Source: Streptomyces beihaiensis (lineage in GTDB: Bacteria; Actinomycetota; Actinomycetes; Streptomycetales; Streptomycetaceae). Taken from it: a stretch of 32,531 nucleotides of DNA. Position numbers and translations under genes: made by a program. Location: the NCBI RefSeq assembly GCF_026274175.1, contig NZ_JAPHNL010000308.1, positions 1 through 32,531 of the forward strand, written 5' to 3'. Under the pieces are notes generated by a model. That model made no database searches, was not told the DNA's origin, and was given only the letters and a program-made list of their open reading frames with translations. Below, piece by piece: positions 7,163 to 16,800 of this stretch (position 1 is its first letter; every line of letters begins with the position of its first letter).

Positions 7163-9448
7163 GTGCAGGCCAGGCCCGCCGGGAACGTCGAGACAGCCAC
7201 CTCATCCGCCCCCACCACTCCTACCGGCCCTACCACCCCCGCCGCCCCACGGCTGAGTATCGTCGTCCACGGGCGCGACCTCCAAGGGCTGCTCGCACCC
7301 TGTCTGGAGAGCGTGACCGGGCAACTGCCGCCCGAGGTCGAGCTGGTGACCGCCGCGGTGGGCGAGAACGCGCAGGACGTCGCGGTGCGCCACGGCGGCG
7401 TCGTCGTACCGCTGCCCGACGGCACCACGGACGCCGCCGCCCGCGCCGCCGGAGCCGAGCGCGCCCGCGGCACCTGGCTGTGGTTCCTGTCCGCCAAGGA
7501 CCGCCTGCTGCCCGGCGGCCCGCAGGCGATGCTCGCCCGGCTCGCCGACGTGCCCGACGAGGTGGACGTGGTCCTCGCCGACCACCTCCGCTCGACCTGG
7601 CGCGAGACCGACACGACCGGCGCCGACGCCCGGCTCCTGGCCCGCGTCGGCCGACGCGACCTGCCGATCGGCGAGGCCCCCGCCCCCGACCTGCTGCGCA
7701 CGGCCCCCCTGCTCGGCAACCGAGCGCTGCGCGCCTCGTTCTGGCACGGCCGGCGAGAGCGGCTCGGCGACCCCGACGAGATGTACGCCGCCCGCGCCGC
7801 CCTGCTCCTGGCCGACCGGGTCGCCTGCCTGGAGCAGCCCGTCGTCGACGTACGGGAGCTGCGGCCCGAGAGCCTGCCGCCGGTCACCGCGCAGGAGCGG
7901 TACGCGCTCGTCGACGCCTACGAACGGCTCCAGCTGCTCATGCAGCACGAGGGCACACCGGCCGGTCCGCGCGCCGTCCTGTACGACCTGATGGCCACCG
8001 GCACCCTGCGGGTCGTGGCCCGCGAGAAGATGCCGGACGCCGTCGCCCGCGAGTTCTTCCACCGGGCGTCCGCGGCGGCCGTGCGCTGGGAACCCGAGGG
8101 CTACCGGCGCCCCGGCGGCCTCGAAGGCATCCGGCGCCGCCTGCTGGAGGACGACGCGTACACGAAGTACCGCGCCTTCCAGGCCGCCAACCACCGGCGC
8201 CGCGACGCGCGGGCCGCCCTGCGCGAGGGCAAGAAACGGGTCGGCGGCAAAGTCCGTGATCTGCGGTACCACCGCGCGCTGCGCGAGCCGGTCGACGCCA
8301 ACCTCGCCGTGTTCTCCGCCTACTGGGACCGCGCGGTGGCCTGCAACCCGGGCGCGATCGCCGCGAAACTGACCGAACTCGCCCCGCACATCCGGCCGGT
8401 GTGGGTCATCTCGAAGGCCAACGAGGCGCTGCTGCCGCCCGGCACCGACCACATCGTGCCCGGCACCCGGCGCTACTGGGAGGTCATGGCGCGGGCCAAG
8501 TACCTCGTCAACAACGTCAACTTCCCCAACGCCGTCGTGAAGCGGCCGGACGCCGTCCATCTCCAGACCCACCACGGCACCCCGCTGAAGAAGATGGGGC
8601 TCGACCAGCTCGACTACCCCACCGCGGCCCAGGGTCTCGACTTCGACGCGCTGCTCGCCCGCATCGACAAGTGGGACTACAGCGTCAGCGCCAACAGCCA
8701 CTCCACCCGCATGTGGGAGCACGCCTACCCGTCGCACTACGTCTCCCTCGACCACGGCTATCCGCGCAACGACGTGTACTACCGGGCCGGCGCCGCCGAC
8801 ATCCGCGCCGTGCGCGACCGCCTCGGCATCGCCCCCGGCCGCCGCGCGATCCTCTACGCCCCCACCCACCGCGACTACGAAGCCACCTGGACACCGCGCC
8901 TCGACCTCGCCGCGCTGACCGAACGGCTCGGCGACGACACGGTCCTGCTCGTGCGCGGCCACTACTTCTACGGCGCCGCCGCGTCCCCGCTCGCGGGCCT
9001 GCGCCGCACCGGCCGCGTCATCGACGTGTCGGCGTACGACCCGGTGGAGGAGCTGGCACTCGCCTCGGACGCGCTCATCACCGACTACTCGTCCATCATG
9101 TTCGACTACGCCAACCTCGACCGGCCCGTCATCAGTTACGCCGACGACTGGGACACCTACGCGAAGACCCGCGGCGTCTACTTCGACCTCATGGCCGAAC
9201 CACCGGGACACGTCGCCCGCACCCAGGACGAGCTGACCGAACTGCTCGCCACCGACGCCTGGCGGGACGCCGCGTCCGCCAAGGCACGCGCCCACTTCCG
9301 GCGCCGCTTCTGCGAGTTCGACGACGGCCGGGCCGCCGAACGCGTCGTACGCCGCGTCTTCCTCGGCGAGCCGGAACACGCACTGCCGCCCGTGCTGCCG
9401 CTCGACGCCCGCACACCCGCCCCCACCCCCGAGGAGGCGACCGCCTGA
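7163..9448 (+). CDS. CDP-glycerol glycerophosphotransferase (TagF/TagB family) with N-terminal GT2-like domain
   Basis: A 761-residue two-domain protein. The C-terminal ~320 residues are a poly(glycerol-phosphate) transferase domain. It shows LQTHHGTPLKKMG (~467), SANSHSTRMW, GYPRNDVYYR (~532), ILYAPTHRDYE (~563), LLVRGHYF and ITDYSSIMFDYA (~639). These carry the His and Asp/Ser motifs that bind CDP-glycerol and catalyse phosphodiester formation in TagF. The N-terminal part (~29-240) looks like a GT2 fold, but the metal site reads SAKDRLLPGG instead of DxD, so it may be non-catalytic. The GTG at 7163 follows AGGGAG at 7152-7157; earlier starts (7052, 7121) fall in or just after the terminator hairpin. 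The stop overlaps the next ATG (TGATG). It probably builds or extends a wall-teichoic-acid-like polymer at the cytoplasmic membrane face. Confidence 0.88.
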   Translation: MQARPAGNVETATSSAPTTPTGPTTPAAPRLSIVVHGRDLQGLLAPCLESVTGQLPPEVELVTAAVGENAQDVAVRHGGVVVPLPDGTTDAAARAAGAERARGTWLWFLSAKDRLLPGGPQAMLARLADVPDEVDVVLADHLRSTWRETDTTGADARLLARVGRRDLPIGEAPAPDLLRTAPLLGNRALRASFWHGRRERLGDPDEMYAARAALLLADRVACLEQPVVDVRELRPESLPPVTAQERYALVDAYERLQLLMQHEGTPAGPRAVLYDLMATGTLRVVAREKMPDAVAREFFHRASAAAVRWEPEGYRRPGGLEGIRRRLLEDDAYTKYRAFQAANHRRRDARAALREGKKRVGGKVRDLRYHRALREPVDANLAVFSAYWDRAVACNPGAIAAKLTELAPHIRPVWVISKANEALLPPGTDHIVPGTRRYWEVMARAKYLVNNVNFPNAVVKRPDAVHLQTHHGTPLKKMGLDQLDYPTAAQGLDFDALLARIDKWDYSVSANSHSTRMWEHAYPSHYVSLDHGYPRNDVYYRAGAADIRAVRDRLGIAPGRRAILYAPTHRDYEATWTPRLDLAALTERLGDDTVLLVRGHYFYGAAASPLAGLRRTGRVIDVSAYDPVEELALASDALITDYSSIMFDYANLDRPVISYADDWDTYAKTRGVYFDLMAEPPGHVARTQDELTELLATDAWRDAASAKARAHFRRRFCEFDDGRAAERVVRRVFLGEPEHALPPVLPLDARTPAPTPEEATA

Positions 9449-11121
9449 TGGCGTACACGCCCGACGTCACGGTCACCGTCATCGTGCACAACGACGCCGA
9501 GCGCCTGCCGCGCGCCGTCGCCTCCGTCCTCGCCCAGACCCACCCCAACATCGAGATCGTCATCAGCGACGACCACTCCACCGACAACACCCCCGAAGTG
9601 GCACAGGGCCTGGCGGCGTCCGACGCGCGCGTCACCTATCTGCGGCTCCCGGAGAACTCCGGCGGCTGCAGCGCCCCGCGCAACCGCGCCCTCGACATCA
9701 CCTCGGCGCCGTACGTCATGTTCCTCGACAGCGACGACGAACTGACGCCCGACGCCGTCGAACTGCTGCTCGCGGCGCACCGCGACGACCCGTCGATCGA
9801 CTTCGCGATGGGCGCCGTGGAGCGCATCCGCGTCGACACCGGGCGCCGCTCCACCTGGATGCCGCACCTGGTCGCCGAGCGGCGCACCGTGCCCGGCATC
9901 GAGGCCGAGCCGGGCCTGCTCTTCGAACACCTCGCCACCAGCAAGATGTACGCGCGCGCCTTCCTCGACCGGCACAAGCTGCGCTTCCCCGAGGGCATCC
10001 ACTACGAGGACCAGCTCTTCTCGGCGCAGGCGTACTTCCTGGCGGCGGCGTTCACCGTCGTGCCCGAGCCGGTCTACCGCTGGTACATCGCCCCGTACGC
10101 CGCCGAGTCCGCCGCCTCCATCTCCAACCAGCGGTACAAACTGAGCAACGTGCGCGACCGCGTCCACGTGCAGGAGCTCATCGACACCTTCCTCGACCAG
10201 CGGGGCGCGAGCGCGGCGCTGCGCGAGGCCAAGGACTACAAGTTCCTCAAGCACGACTTCCGCATGTACGCGGGCGACCTGCCCTACCGCGACAACGTGT
10301 GGCTGGCCGGGTTCGCCGACATCGTCGACCCGTATCTGGACCGGCTCGCCCCCGGCGCGTACGCGAGGCTGCCGCGCGCCGAACGGGTCGTGCTGCAACT
10401 CGTCCGCGACCGCCGCCTCGACGACGCGGCGCTGGCCGCGCGCGGCCTGGGCCACGGCGTGGCGCCGCGCACCACCGTGACCGACGAGGCGGGCGCCGTC
10501 TACTGGGGCGACACGGTCCCGGACACCGAGACGGGCCGCCGCGAGCTGGACCTGAGCGACCTGGCGCTCGACTCGCGGCCGTTTCCCGGCACCCAGTTCC
10601 GGCATGAGATCCTCTCGGTCGAGCGAGGCCCGGGGCCGATCTCGGTCGACCTGCACGTACGCACGTACGATCCGGCGCTGCGGCTGCCCGTGGGACCGCA
10701 GGTCGCCTCGCTGCTGCTCGCGCCCGGACGGCGCCGGATGAGCGTGCCGTTCCGGCTCGATCCGGTGCGGCCCGGCGTCTTCGAGGGACGGGTGCGGCTC
10801 GACCTGACCCGCGCCGAACTGCCGTTGCAGGGCTTCGACGGGGTGCGCCACCCGCTGCTCCAGCTGCGCGCCCCCGAGGGCCTGCGCAACACCGGGCTTC
10901 TGCTGGCCCCGCTCGGCTTCGTCACCGTCCTCGGGCAGGCCGGGCACCACCGGATCACCGTGGAGCCGGAGGGGCGGGGCGCCGGGCGGCTCCAGGTGCG
11001 CTGGGAGCCGCTGGGCGTGACCGCACGGGTGGTGCGCCCCGCCGCCCGCCGGGTGGCACACAGTCCGGTGGGACGGCGGTTGCGCGGAGTGGCACGGCTG
11101 GTGCGTTCGCTGGCCAGGTGA
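9448..11121 (+). CDS. GT2 family glycosyltransferase, paralogue of the 1614 gene
   Basis: A 557-residue protein coupled to the TagF-like gene by a one-base TGATG overlap, with GAGGAGG at 9431-9437. The GT-A domain contains TVTVIVHNDAERLPRAV, VISDDHSTDNTPE, the NSGGCSAPRNRAL loop and DSDDE (Asp94-Asp97). The C-terminal ~230 residues are beta-rich and end in an Arg-rich basic tail that could contact phospholipid or anionic polymer. It shares a run of motifs with the first GT2 of the cluster (NSGGC.xPRN, PYxMFLDSDD), so the two are duplicates. Coupling suggests it glycosylates the polymer made by the TagF-like enzyme. The sugar donor is not known. Confidence 0.87.
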   Translation: MAYTPDVTVTVIVHNDAERLPRAVASVLAQTHPNIEIVISDDHSTDNTPEVAQGLAASDARVTYLRLPENSGGCSAPRNRALDITSAPYVMFLDSDDELTPDAVELLLAAHRDDPSIDFAMGAVERIRVDTGRRSTWMPHLVAERRTVPGIEAEPGLLFEHLATSKMYARAFLDRHKLRFPEGIHYEDQLFSAQAYFLAAAFTVVPEPVYRWYIAPYAAESAASISNQRYKLSNVRDRVHVQELIDTFLDQRGASAALREAKDYKFLKHDFRMYAGDLPYRDNVWLAGFADIVDPYLDRLAPGAYARLPRAERVVLQLVRDRRLDDAALAARGLGHGVAPRTTVTDEAGAVYWGDTVPDTETGRRELDLSDLALDSRPFPGTQFRHEILSVERGPGPISVDLHVRTYDPALRLPVGPQVASLLLAPGRRRMSVPFRLDPVRPGVFEGRVRLDLTRAELPLQGFDGVRHPLLQLRAPEGLRNTGLLLAPLGFVTVLGQAGHHRITVEPEGRGAGRLQVRWEPLGVTARVVRPAARRVAHSPVGRRLRGVARLVRSLAR

Positions 11122-11227
11122 GGGGGCGGGGCGGCTGCCGAGGGGCTGTTCTTGAACGGGCGCCGGGCCGTAGGGGGGGGGCGGCTGCGCCGCGCGGGCG
11201 CGACCCGTCACCGCGGCCCCGCCGGCA

Positions 11228-11261
11228 CGAACGGCCGGGGCCTACGAACGGCCGGGGCCTA
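11228..11261. repeat. 17-bp perfect tandem duplication containing the stop codon of the minus-strand membrane gene
   Basis: The unit cgaacggccggggccta occurs at 11228-11244 and again at 11245-11261. The second copy ends with the TAG stop (bases 11261-11259, minus strand) of the membrane protein gene. The duplication therefore gives a spare TAG 17 nt downstream. The rest of the convergent gap (11122-11227) is G-rich, with a run of nine G at 11173-11181 and a small gcggc/gccgc hairpin at 11181-11193. Confidence 0.9.
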
Positions 11262-12803
11262 CCCCACGACCCGGTACAACCGCTCGCCTCCGGGCCCCGC
11301 GGCCACCCGCTTCAGCGCCGGGTCCCCGGGCGCCAGGCCCCCGTCGCCGCGGCGGGCGACCACCCACCGCACCCGGTACCTGCGCAGCACCGCGAGCCGC
11401 TCGCCCCGCGTGGAACCGGGGGCGAAGTACCGCCGCACCGCGGCATCGCGCGCGTCCTCGTCCGGCAGGAAGAAGTCCGGGTAGCCGGGCGCCACGGTGT
11501 AGGGCCCGTACGCCGGGATCTGCCGCGCGGGCCACTGCTCGGCCATGACCACGTCCCCGTACCGCACCCACGGCGTCAGCCAGTGGAACCCGGTCCACGG
11601 CTCCCGGTACTTCGCGGCGACCGCCGACGGCAGATCGGCGCGCGGCAGCACGTACCCGAGCGTGCCCGCCTGCGTCCACGCCCCGGTGAGCAGCGCCGCG
11701 CCGAGCACCCAGCCGAACGCGACCCGCACCGTCCGCCGCGCCGCGCAGCACACCTCCAGGGCGGCGGCGACCTGCGCCGGGATCAGCACGGCGGGCAGCA
11801 CCCGCCCCCACGACCAGTGACCGCTCACCCCGCCCGCCGCGAACACCGCGAGACCCAGCAGGCACATGAGCACCAGCGGATCACGCCGGTCGCGCAGCCA
11901 CCGCAGCACGAGCGCGGCCCCGCCCACGACGGCGGCCAGCCAGAACCGGCCCACCAGGTCGTCGTAGAGCGGCCGGTGGATCGCCTCCAGCCCGCCGACA
12001 CCGAAGAGCGAGAAGAACGAGTAGTACGGCCAGGCGCCCAGCAGGGCGAGCCCGGTCGCCAGCGCCGCCGCGAGCCGCAGCCACACCGCCCGCGCGGGCC
12101 ACGGCCGCGCCCCGCACACCATCGCCGCCGCGCCCAGGGACGCGACGACTCCGGTGAACTGGTGGCTCAGCAGGATCACGGCCCACAGCACACCGACGCC
12201 GACGAAGGGCCCGACGCCGCTCGCCCGCGCCAGGGCGCGCCGCAGCAGCGCCCACAGCCAGAAGGACGCCCCGAGCGCGAACGTGCTGGGGTACGACACC
12301 GTCAGGGCGAGGGAGTGCAGGCCCGTGAGCCCGCTCCAGTCGAACAGCGTGGTCCCCCACAGGAACACCAGGCACAGCAGTACGAGCGCGCTCGCCACGG
12401 GCCGCCGCGCCGCCTGCCCCGCGAACTGCGCCGCGAACGTCCCGACGAACATCCACACGCCCGACACGAGCACCGTGAGCGACATCAGCGCCGCGATCCG
12501 CAGCACCACGAAGACACTCAGGCCGGTCACCTTCGCCAGGGCGCCGAGCAGCAGCATCCACGGCGAGTTGTACGGGCTCGGCGTGCCGGAGTCGACCAGC
12601 GGGTCACCGGGGTGGAGCAGATCGTGCCGCAGGCGCTGGATCGTGGCGGCGTGCACGCCCAGATCGCCGGCCCACGGCAGCCGCAGGACGACACCGGCCA
12701 TGAGGACGAGCAGCAGCACCGCGCACACGCCGGCCAGAACCCCGGCGACGGTGGCACGCGGCGTGGCGCGGGCGGAGGGCGGCGCGGTGGTCGCTCGTGC
12801 CAT
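11259..12803 (-). CDS. multipass membrane protein, GT-C-like glycosyltransferase candidate
   Basis: A 514-residue protein with roughly ten hydrophobic spans, starting with VAGVLAGVCAVLLLVLMAGVVL. The first outer loop contains GDLGVHAATIQRLRHDLLHPGDP, reminiscent of the acidic first-loop motif of GT-C enzymes that use polyprenyl-phosphate sugars. It continues with a SPYNSPWMLLLGALAKV segment. The C-terminal ~150 residues are soluble (WFHWLTPW-like and VRWVVARRGD segments) and probably extracytoplasmic. The ATG at 12803 overlaps the stop of the Ppm-like gene (TGATG). Coupling to a polyprenyl-phosphate-mannose synthase suggests that it consumes that donor at the outer face. The family is not certain; a plain multipass protein of unknown function is the alternative. 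Confidence 0.7.
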   Translation of the reverse strand: MARATTAPPSARATPRATVAGVLAGVCAVLLLVLMAGVVLRLPWAGDLGVHAATIQRLRHDLLHPGDPLVDSGTPSPYNSPWMLLLGALAKVTGLSVFVVLRIAALMSLTVLVSGVWMFVGTFAAQFAGQAARRPVASALVLLCLVFLWGTTLFDWSGLTGLHSLALTVSYPSTFALGASFWLWALLRRALARASGVGPFVGVGVLWAVILLSHQFTGVVASLGAAAMVCGARPWPARAVWLRLAAALATGLALLGAWPYYSFFSLFGVGGLEAIHRPLYDDLVGRFWLAAVVGGAALVLRWLRDRRDPLVLMCLLGLAVFAAGGVSGHWSWGRVLPAVLIPAQVAAALEVCCAARRTVRVAFGWVLGAALLTGAWTQAGTLGYVLPRADLPSAVAAKYREPWTGFHWLTPWVRYGDVVMAEQWPARQIPAYGPYTVAPGYPDFFLPDEDARDAAVRRYFAPGSTRGERLAVLRRYRVRWVVARRGDGGLAPGDPALKRVAAGPGGERLYRVVG

Positions 12804-13600
12804 CAGCCGCGGGAACGGGCACGTGCCGAACGGGCGCGCAACTTCCACGGCATGGCCACCGACTCCAGCTGCACCATCAGGTCCATCTTCGACTCGCCCG
12901 CGGTGCGGTCCTCGAAGTGGATGGGCACCTCCATGACGCCGTACCCGCGGCGCACCGCCCGGTACTTCATCTCCACCTGGAAGCTGTAGCCCGCGCTGTC
13001 GACGGAGGCCAGGTCGATGGCGCGCAGCGCGTCCTCGCGCCACAGGTTGAAGCCGCCGGTGATGTCACGCACCCGGGTGCCGAGGATCGTGCCCGCGTAG
13101 GTGTTGGCCCAGCGCGACAGGAGGCGGCGGTGCGGGCCCCACGCGGCGGACAGGGTGCCGCCCTGCACGTAACGGCTGCCGATGGTGACGCCCGCGCCGG
13201 TGGCCAGGGCGACACCGAGCATCTGGGGGATCTTGTCCACGGGGTGGCTGCCGTCGGCGTCCATCTGCAGCACGTAGTGCGCGCCGTCGGCGACGGCCTG
13301 CGCCATACCGGCCGCGTAGGCGCGGCCGAGGCCCTCCTTGCCCGCGCGGTGCAGCACGCCCATACGGGTGTCGCCGTACGTGCGGGCGTGCTCGTCGGCG
13401 ATGTCGCCGGTGCCGTCGGGGCTGGAGTCGTCGACCACCAGCAGGCGCAGGCCCGGCAGGGGCAGGCCCATCAGCCGCTCGGCCATCCCGGGCAGGTTCT
13501 CCGCCTCGTTGTACGTCGGCATCACGACCGTGAGCGGCGTCGCGGCCCAGTCGTCGGGCAGTGCGACCGCGTGCTGCTCGGTCGGCTTCGCCTCCGGCAT
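12803..13600 (-). CDS. polyprenyl-phosphate mannosyltransferase-like GT2 (Ppm/DPM1 family)
   Basis: A 265-residue GT-A enzyme that would transfer mannose, or another hexose, from GDP- or UDP-sugar to polyprenyl phosphate on the cytoplasmic side of the membrane. Motifs are [15 protein letters not shown] (residues ~25-39), [17 protein letters not shown], the metal-binding DADGSHP (Asp114-Asp116), GSRYVQGG and the C-terminal [13 protein letters not shown] typical of DPM1-type synthases. It has no C-terminal membrane domain, so the downstream multipass gene may act as its partner. The ATG at 13600 is preceded by GGGAG. In Streptomyces, polyprenyl-phosphate mannose supplies protein O-glycosylation, but whether this gene is that synthase or a paralogue cannot be decided here. 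Confidence 0.88.
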   Translation of the reverse strand: MPEAKPTEQHAVALPDDWAATPLTVVMPTYNEAENLPGMAERLMGLPLPGLRLLVVDDSSPDGTGDIADEHARTYGDTRMGVLHRAGKEGLGRAYAAGMAQAVADGAHYVLQMDADGSHPVDKIPQMLGVALATGAGVTIGSRYVQGGTLSAAWGPHRRLLSRWANTYAGTILGTRVRDITGGFNLWREDALRAIDLASVDSAGYSFQVEMKYRAVRRGYGVMEVPIHFEDRTAGESKMDLMVQLESVAMPWKLRARSARARSRG

Positions 13601-13767
13601 CGGCTCTCCCTGATCCGTCGGGCAATCAGGTCCACTTTAGACGGAATACCCGACTAAGCATCACATGCTGAATCTCATGGCCCGTCCGCGTACGCCGGGC
13701 AACGCGACCATCCTGCGCCCCGTCAGACAGAAAAGGGGCAGCGGCGAGCAAGGAGACGGTAAGAGCA

Positions 13768-13817
13768 TGCGAGGGCGCCCCCGGCCGGACCGCATCCGGC
13801 CCGAGGGCGCCCTCGCG
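13768..13817 (-). terminator. terminator hairpin downstream of the NAD-GDH gene
   Basis: A 12-bp stem pairs gcgagggcgccc (13769-13780) with gggcgccctcgc (13805-13816). An inner ccgga/tccgg pairing strengthens it. It starts 26 bases after the GDH stop, reading on the minus strand. The rest of the 243-bp gap to the Ppm-like gene has no recognised gene and probably holds the Ppm promoter. Confidence 0.65.
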
Positions 13818-13842
13818 TGTCGGGCGTCCGGCGCCCGGCCCG

Positions 13843-16800
13843 CTACGAGTGCGTACGCAGCAGCGTGCGCATCGTCCGCATCGCCACGGACAGATTGGCC
13901 AGGTCGAACGCGTCGGACCCCTGGATCTCGTCGAGCGTCGTGCGCGCCCGGCTCAGGATCGCCGCGTTCTTCTCCTCCCACGCCTTGAACCGCTGCTCGG
14001 GCGTCGACGTCCCGTTCCCCGCGGCCAGCACGTCCGCCGTGAGCGCGGCGTGCGCCGCGTACAGGTCCTCGCGGATGGAGACGCGGGCCATGGACTGCCA
14101 GCGGTCAGCGCGCGGCAGCTCGATGATGCGGTCCATCAGCTGGCTGATGGAGAGCCGGTCGGCCAGGTCGTAGTAGACCTCGGCGACCGACAGCGCGTCC
14201 TTGCCGGTGCGGTCGGAGATCGCCACGATGTCGAGCGCGGGGAAGACGGACGAGAACCCGGCGACCTGCTGCGCCAGCTCCTCGGGCACCCCGGCCACGG
14301 TCAGCTCGTCGAAGATCGACTGGTACCACTCGGCGTCCGCGCCCTTGAGCATCTTCGACAGGGCCGACCACACCTCGGCGACGCCGTCCTTGAAGAAGGC
14401 GACCGTGTCCGCCAGCTGCAGCGGCTGCGGCCGGTTGTTGAGCAGCCAGCGGGTGCCGCGCTCGACCAGCCGCCGCGAGTGCAGCCGGATACGGGTCTGC
14501 ACGTCGTCGGCGACCGTGTTGTCGAGCGCCTCGACCGCGTCCCACACGTCACCGAGCCCGAAGATCTCCCGGGCGGCCATCTGCGCCCGCACGATCTCCT
14601 CCAGGGAGGCGCCGGTCTCCTCACGCATGCGGTGCAGGAAGGTGCAGCCACCGGTGTTGACCGTGTCGTTGACGAGGACCGTGGTGATGATCTCGCGGTG
14701 CAGGGCGTGCGCGTCGATGGCGTCCGCGTACTTGTCGCGCAGCGCGTGCGGGAAGTACGCGTGCAGCAGCCGCCGCAGGTACGGGTCGTCGGGCAGGTCC
14801 GTCTTGATGAGCTCCTCGGACGCGGTGATCTTCGTGTACGCGAGGAGGACGGCGAGCTCCGGCTGGGTCATGCCGCGCCCGGAGTTGAGCAGTTCCCGGA
14901 TCTGCCGGTCGGTGGGCAGGAACTCCAGGGACCGGTCGAGGTGGCCCTGCTTGCCCAGGCGGCGCATGAACCGCTGGTGGGCATGGAGCAGCGACGGGGC
15001 CTGCGCGAGGGAGTTGGCCAGGGCGACGTTCTGCGCGTAGTTGTTGCGCAGCACCAGTCGGCCGACCTCGTCGGTCATGGCGGCGAGCAGCTTGTTGCGC
15101 TGCTTGACGGTCATGTCGCCGTCGGCCACCAGGCCGTTGAGCAGGATCTTGATGTTCACCTCGACGTCGGAGGTGTTGACGCCCGCGCTGTTGTCGATGG
15201 CGTCGGTGTTGACCTTGCCGCCGGAGCGGGCGAACTCGATGCGGCCGAGCTGGGTGGCGCCGAGGTTGCCGCCCTCGCCGATGACCTTGGCGCGGACGTC
15301 CTTGCCGTCGACGCGGATGGCGTCGTTGGCCTTGTCGCCGACGTCCGCGTTCGACTCGACGGACGACTTCACGTAGGTGCCGATGCCGCCGTTCCACAGC
15401 AGGTCGACCGGGGCCTGCAGGATGGTCTTCATCAGTTCGGCCGGGGTCATCTTCGCCTGGCCGGACTCGATGCCGAGGGCCTCGCGGATGTGCGCGTTGA
15501 GCGGGATGGCCTTGGCGGAGCGCGAGAAGACGCCGCCGCCGGACGAGATCAGCTCCTTGTTGTAGTCGGCCCACGACGAGCGCGGCAGCTCGAACATGCG
15601 GCGGCGCTCGGCGTAGGAGGTGGCCGCGTCCGGGTTCGGGTCGATGAAGATGTGCCGGTGGTCGAAGGCGGCGACCAGGCGGATGTGCTCGCTGAGCAGC
15701 ATCCCGTTGCCGAACACGTCGCCACTCATGTCGCCGACGCCGACGACGGTGAAGTCCTCGGTCTGCGTGTCGACGCCCAGCTCACGGAAGTGCCGCTTGA
15801 CCGACTCCCAGGCGCCGCGGGCGGTGATGCCCATCGCCTTGTGGTCGTAACCGGCCGAGCCGCCGGAGGCGAACGCGTCGCCGAGCCAGAAGTCGTAGCT
15901 GCCCGCGACCTCGTTGGCGATGTCGGAGAACGTCGCCGTGCCCTTGTCGGCCGCGACCACCAGGTAGGTGTCGTCGCCGTCGTGGCGCACCACGTCGGCC
16001 GGGGGCACGACCTCACCGGCGACGAGGTTGTCGGTGATGTCGAGCAGCGCGGAGATGAACGTCTTGTACGAGGCGATGCCCTCGGCCAGCCACGCGTCCC
16101 GGTCCACCGACGGGTCGGGCAGCTGCTTGGCGACGAAACCGCCCTTGGCGCCGACCGGCACGATGACGGTGTTCTTCACCATCTGCGCCTTGACCAGACC
16201 GAGAATCTCGGTGCGGAAGTCCTCACGCCGGTCGGACCAGCGCAGACCGCCGCGCGCGACCTTGCCGAACCTGAGGTGCACACCCTCGACGCGCGGCGAG
16301 TACACCCAGATCTCGTAGGCGGGCCGCGGCTCGGGCAGCTCCGGGATGGCCTGCGGGTCGAGCTTCATGGAGACGTACGAGTGGGGCTCGCCGCTCTCGG
16401 TGCGCTGGAAGTAGTTGGTGCGCAGCGTCGCCTTGATGACGGTGAGGAACGACCGCAGGATGCGGTCCTCGTCGAGCGAGGCGACCTGGTCGAGCGCCCC
16501 GTCGAGCTCCTCGATCAGACCGTCGACGATCTCGGTCCCGGCGCGCTGCCGGTCCGGCGAGAGCCGCGCCTCGAAGAGCGAGACGAGCAGCCGGGTGGTG
16601 TGGACGTTGTTGCGGAGGGTGTCCTCCATGTAGTCCTGGCTGAACGTCGCGCCCGCCTGACGCAGGTACTTCGCGTAGGCGCGCAGCACCATCGCCTGGC
16701 GCCAGTTCAGCCCGGCGCGCAGCACCAGGGAACTGAAGCCGTCGTTCTCCGCGGCCCCGGTCCAGGCGGCGGAGAACGCCTCCTGGAAGCGCTCACGGCC

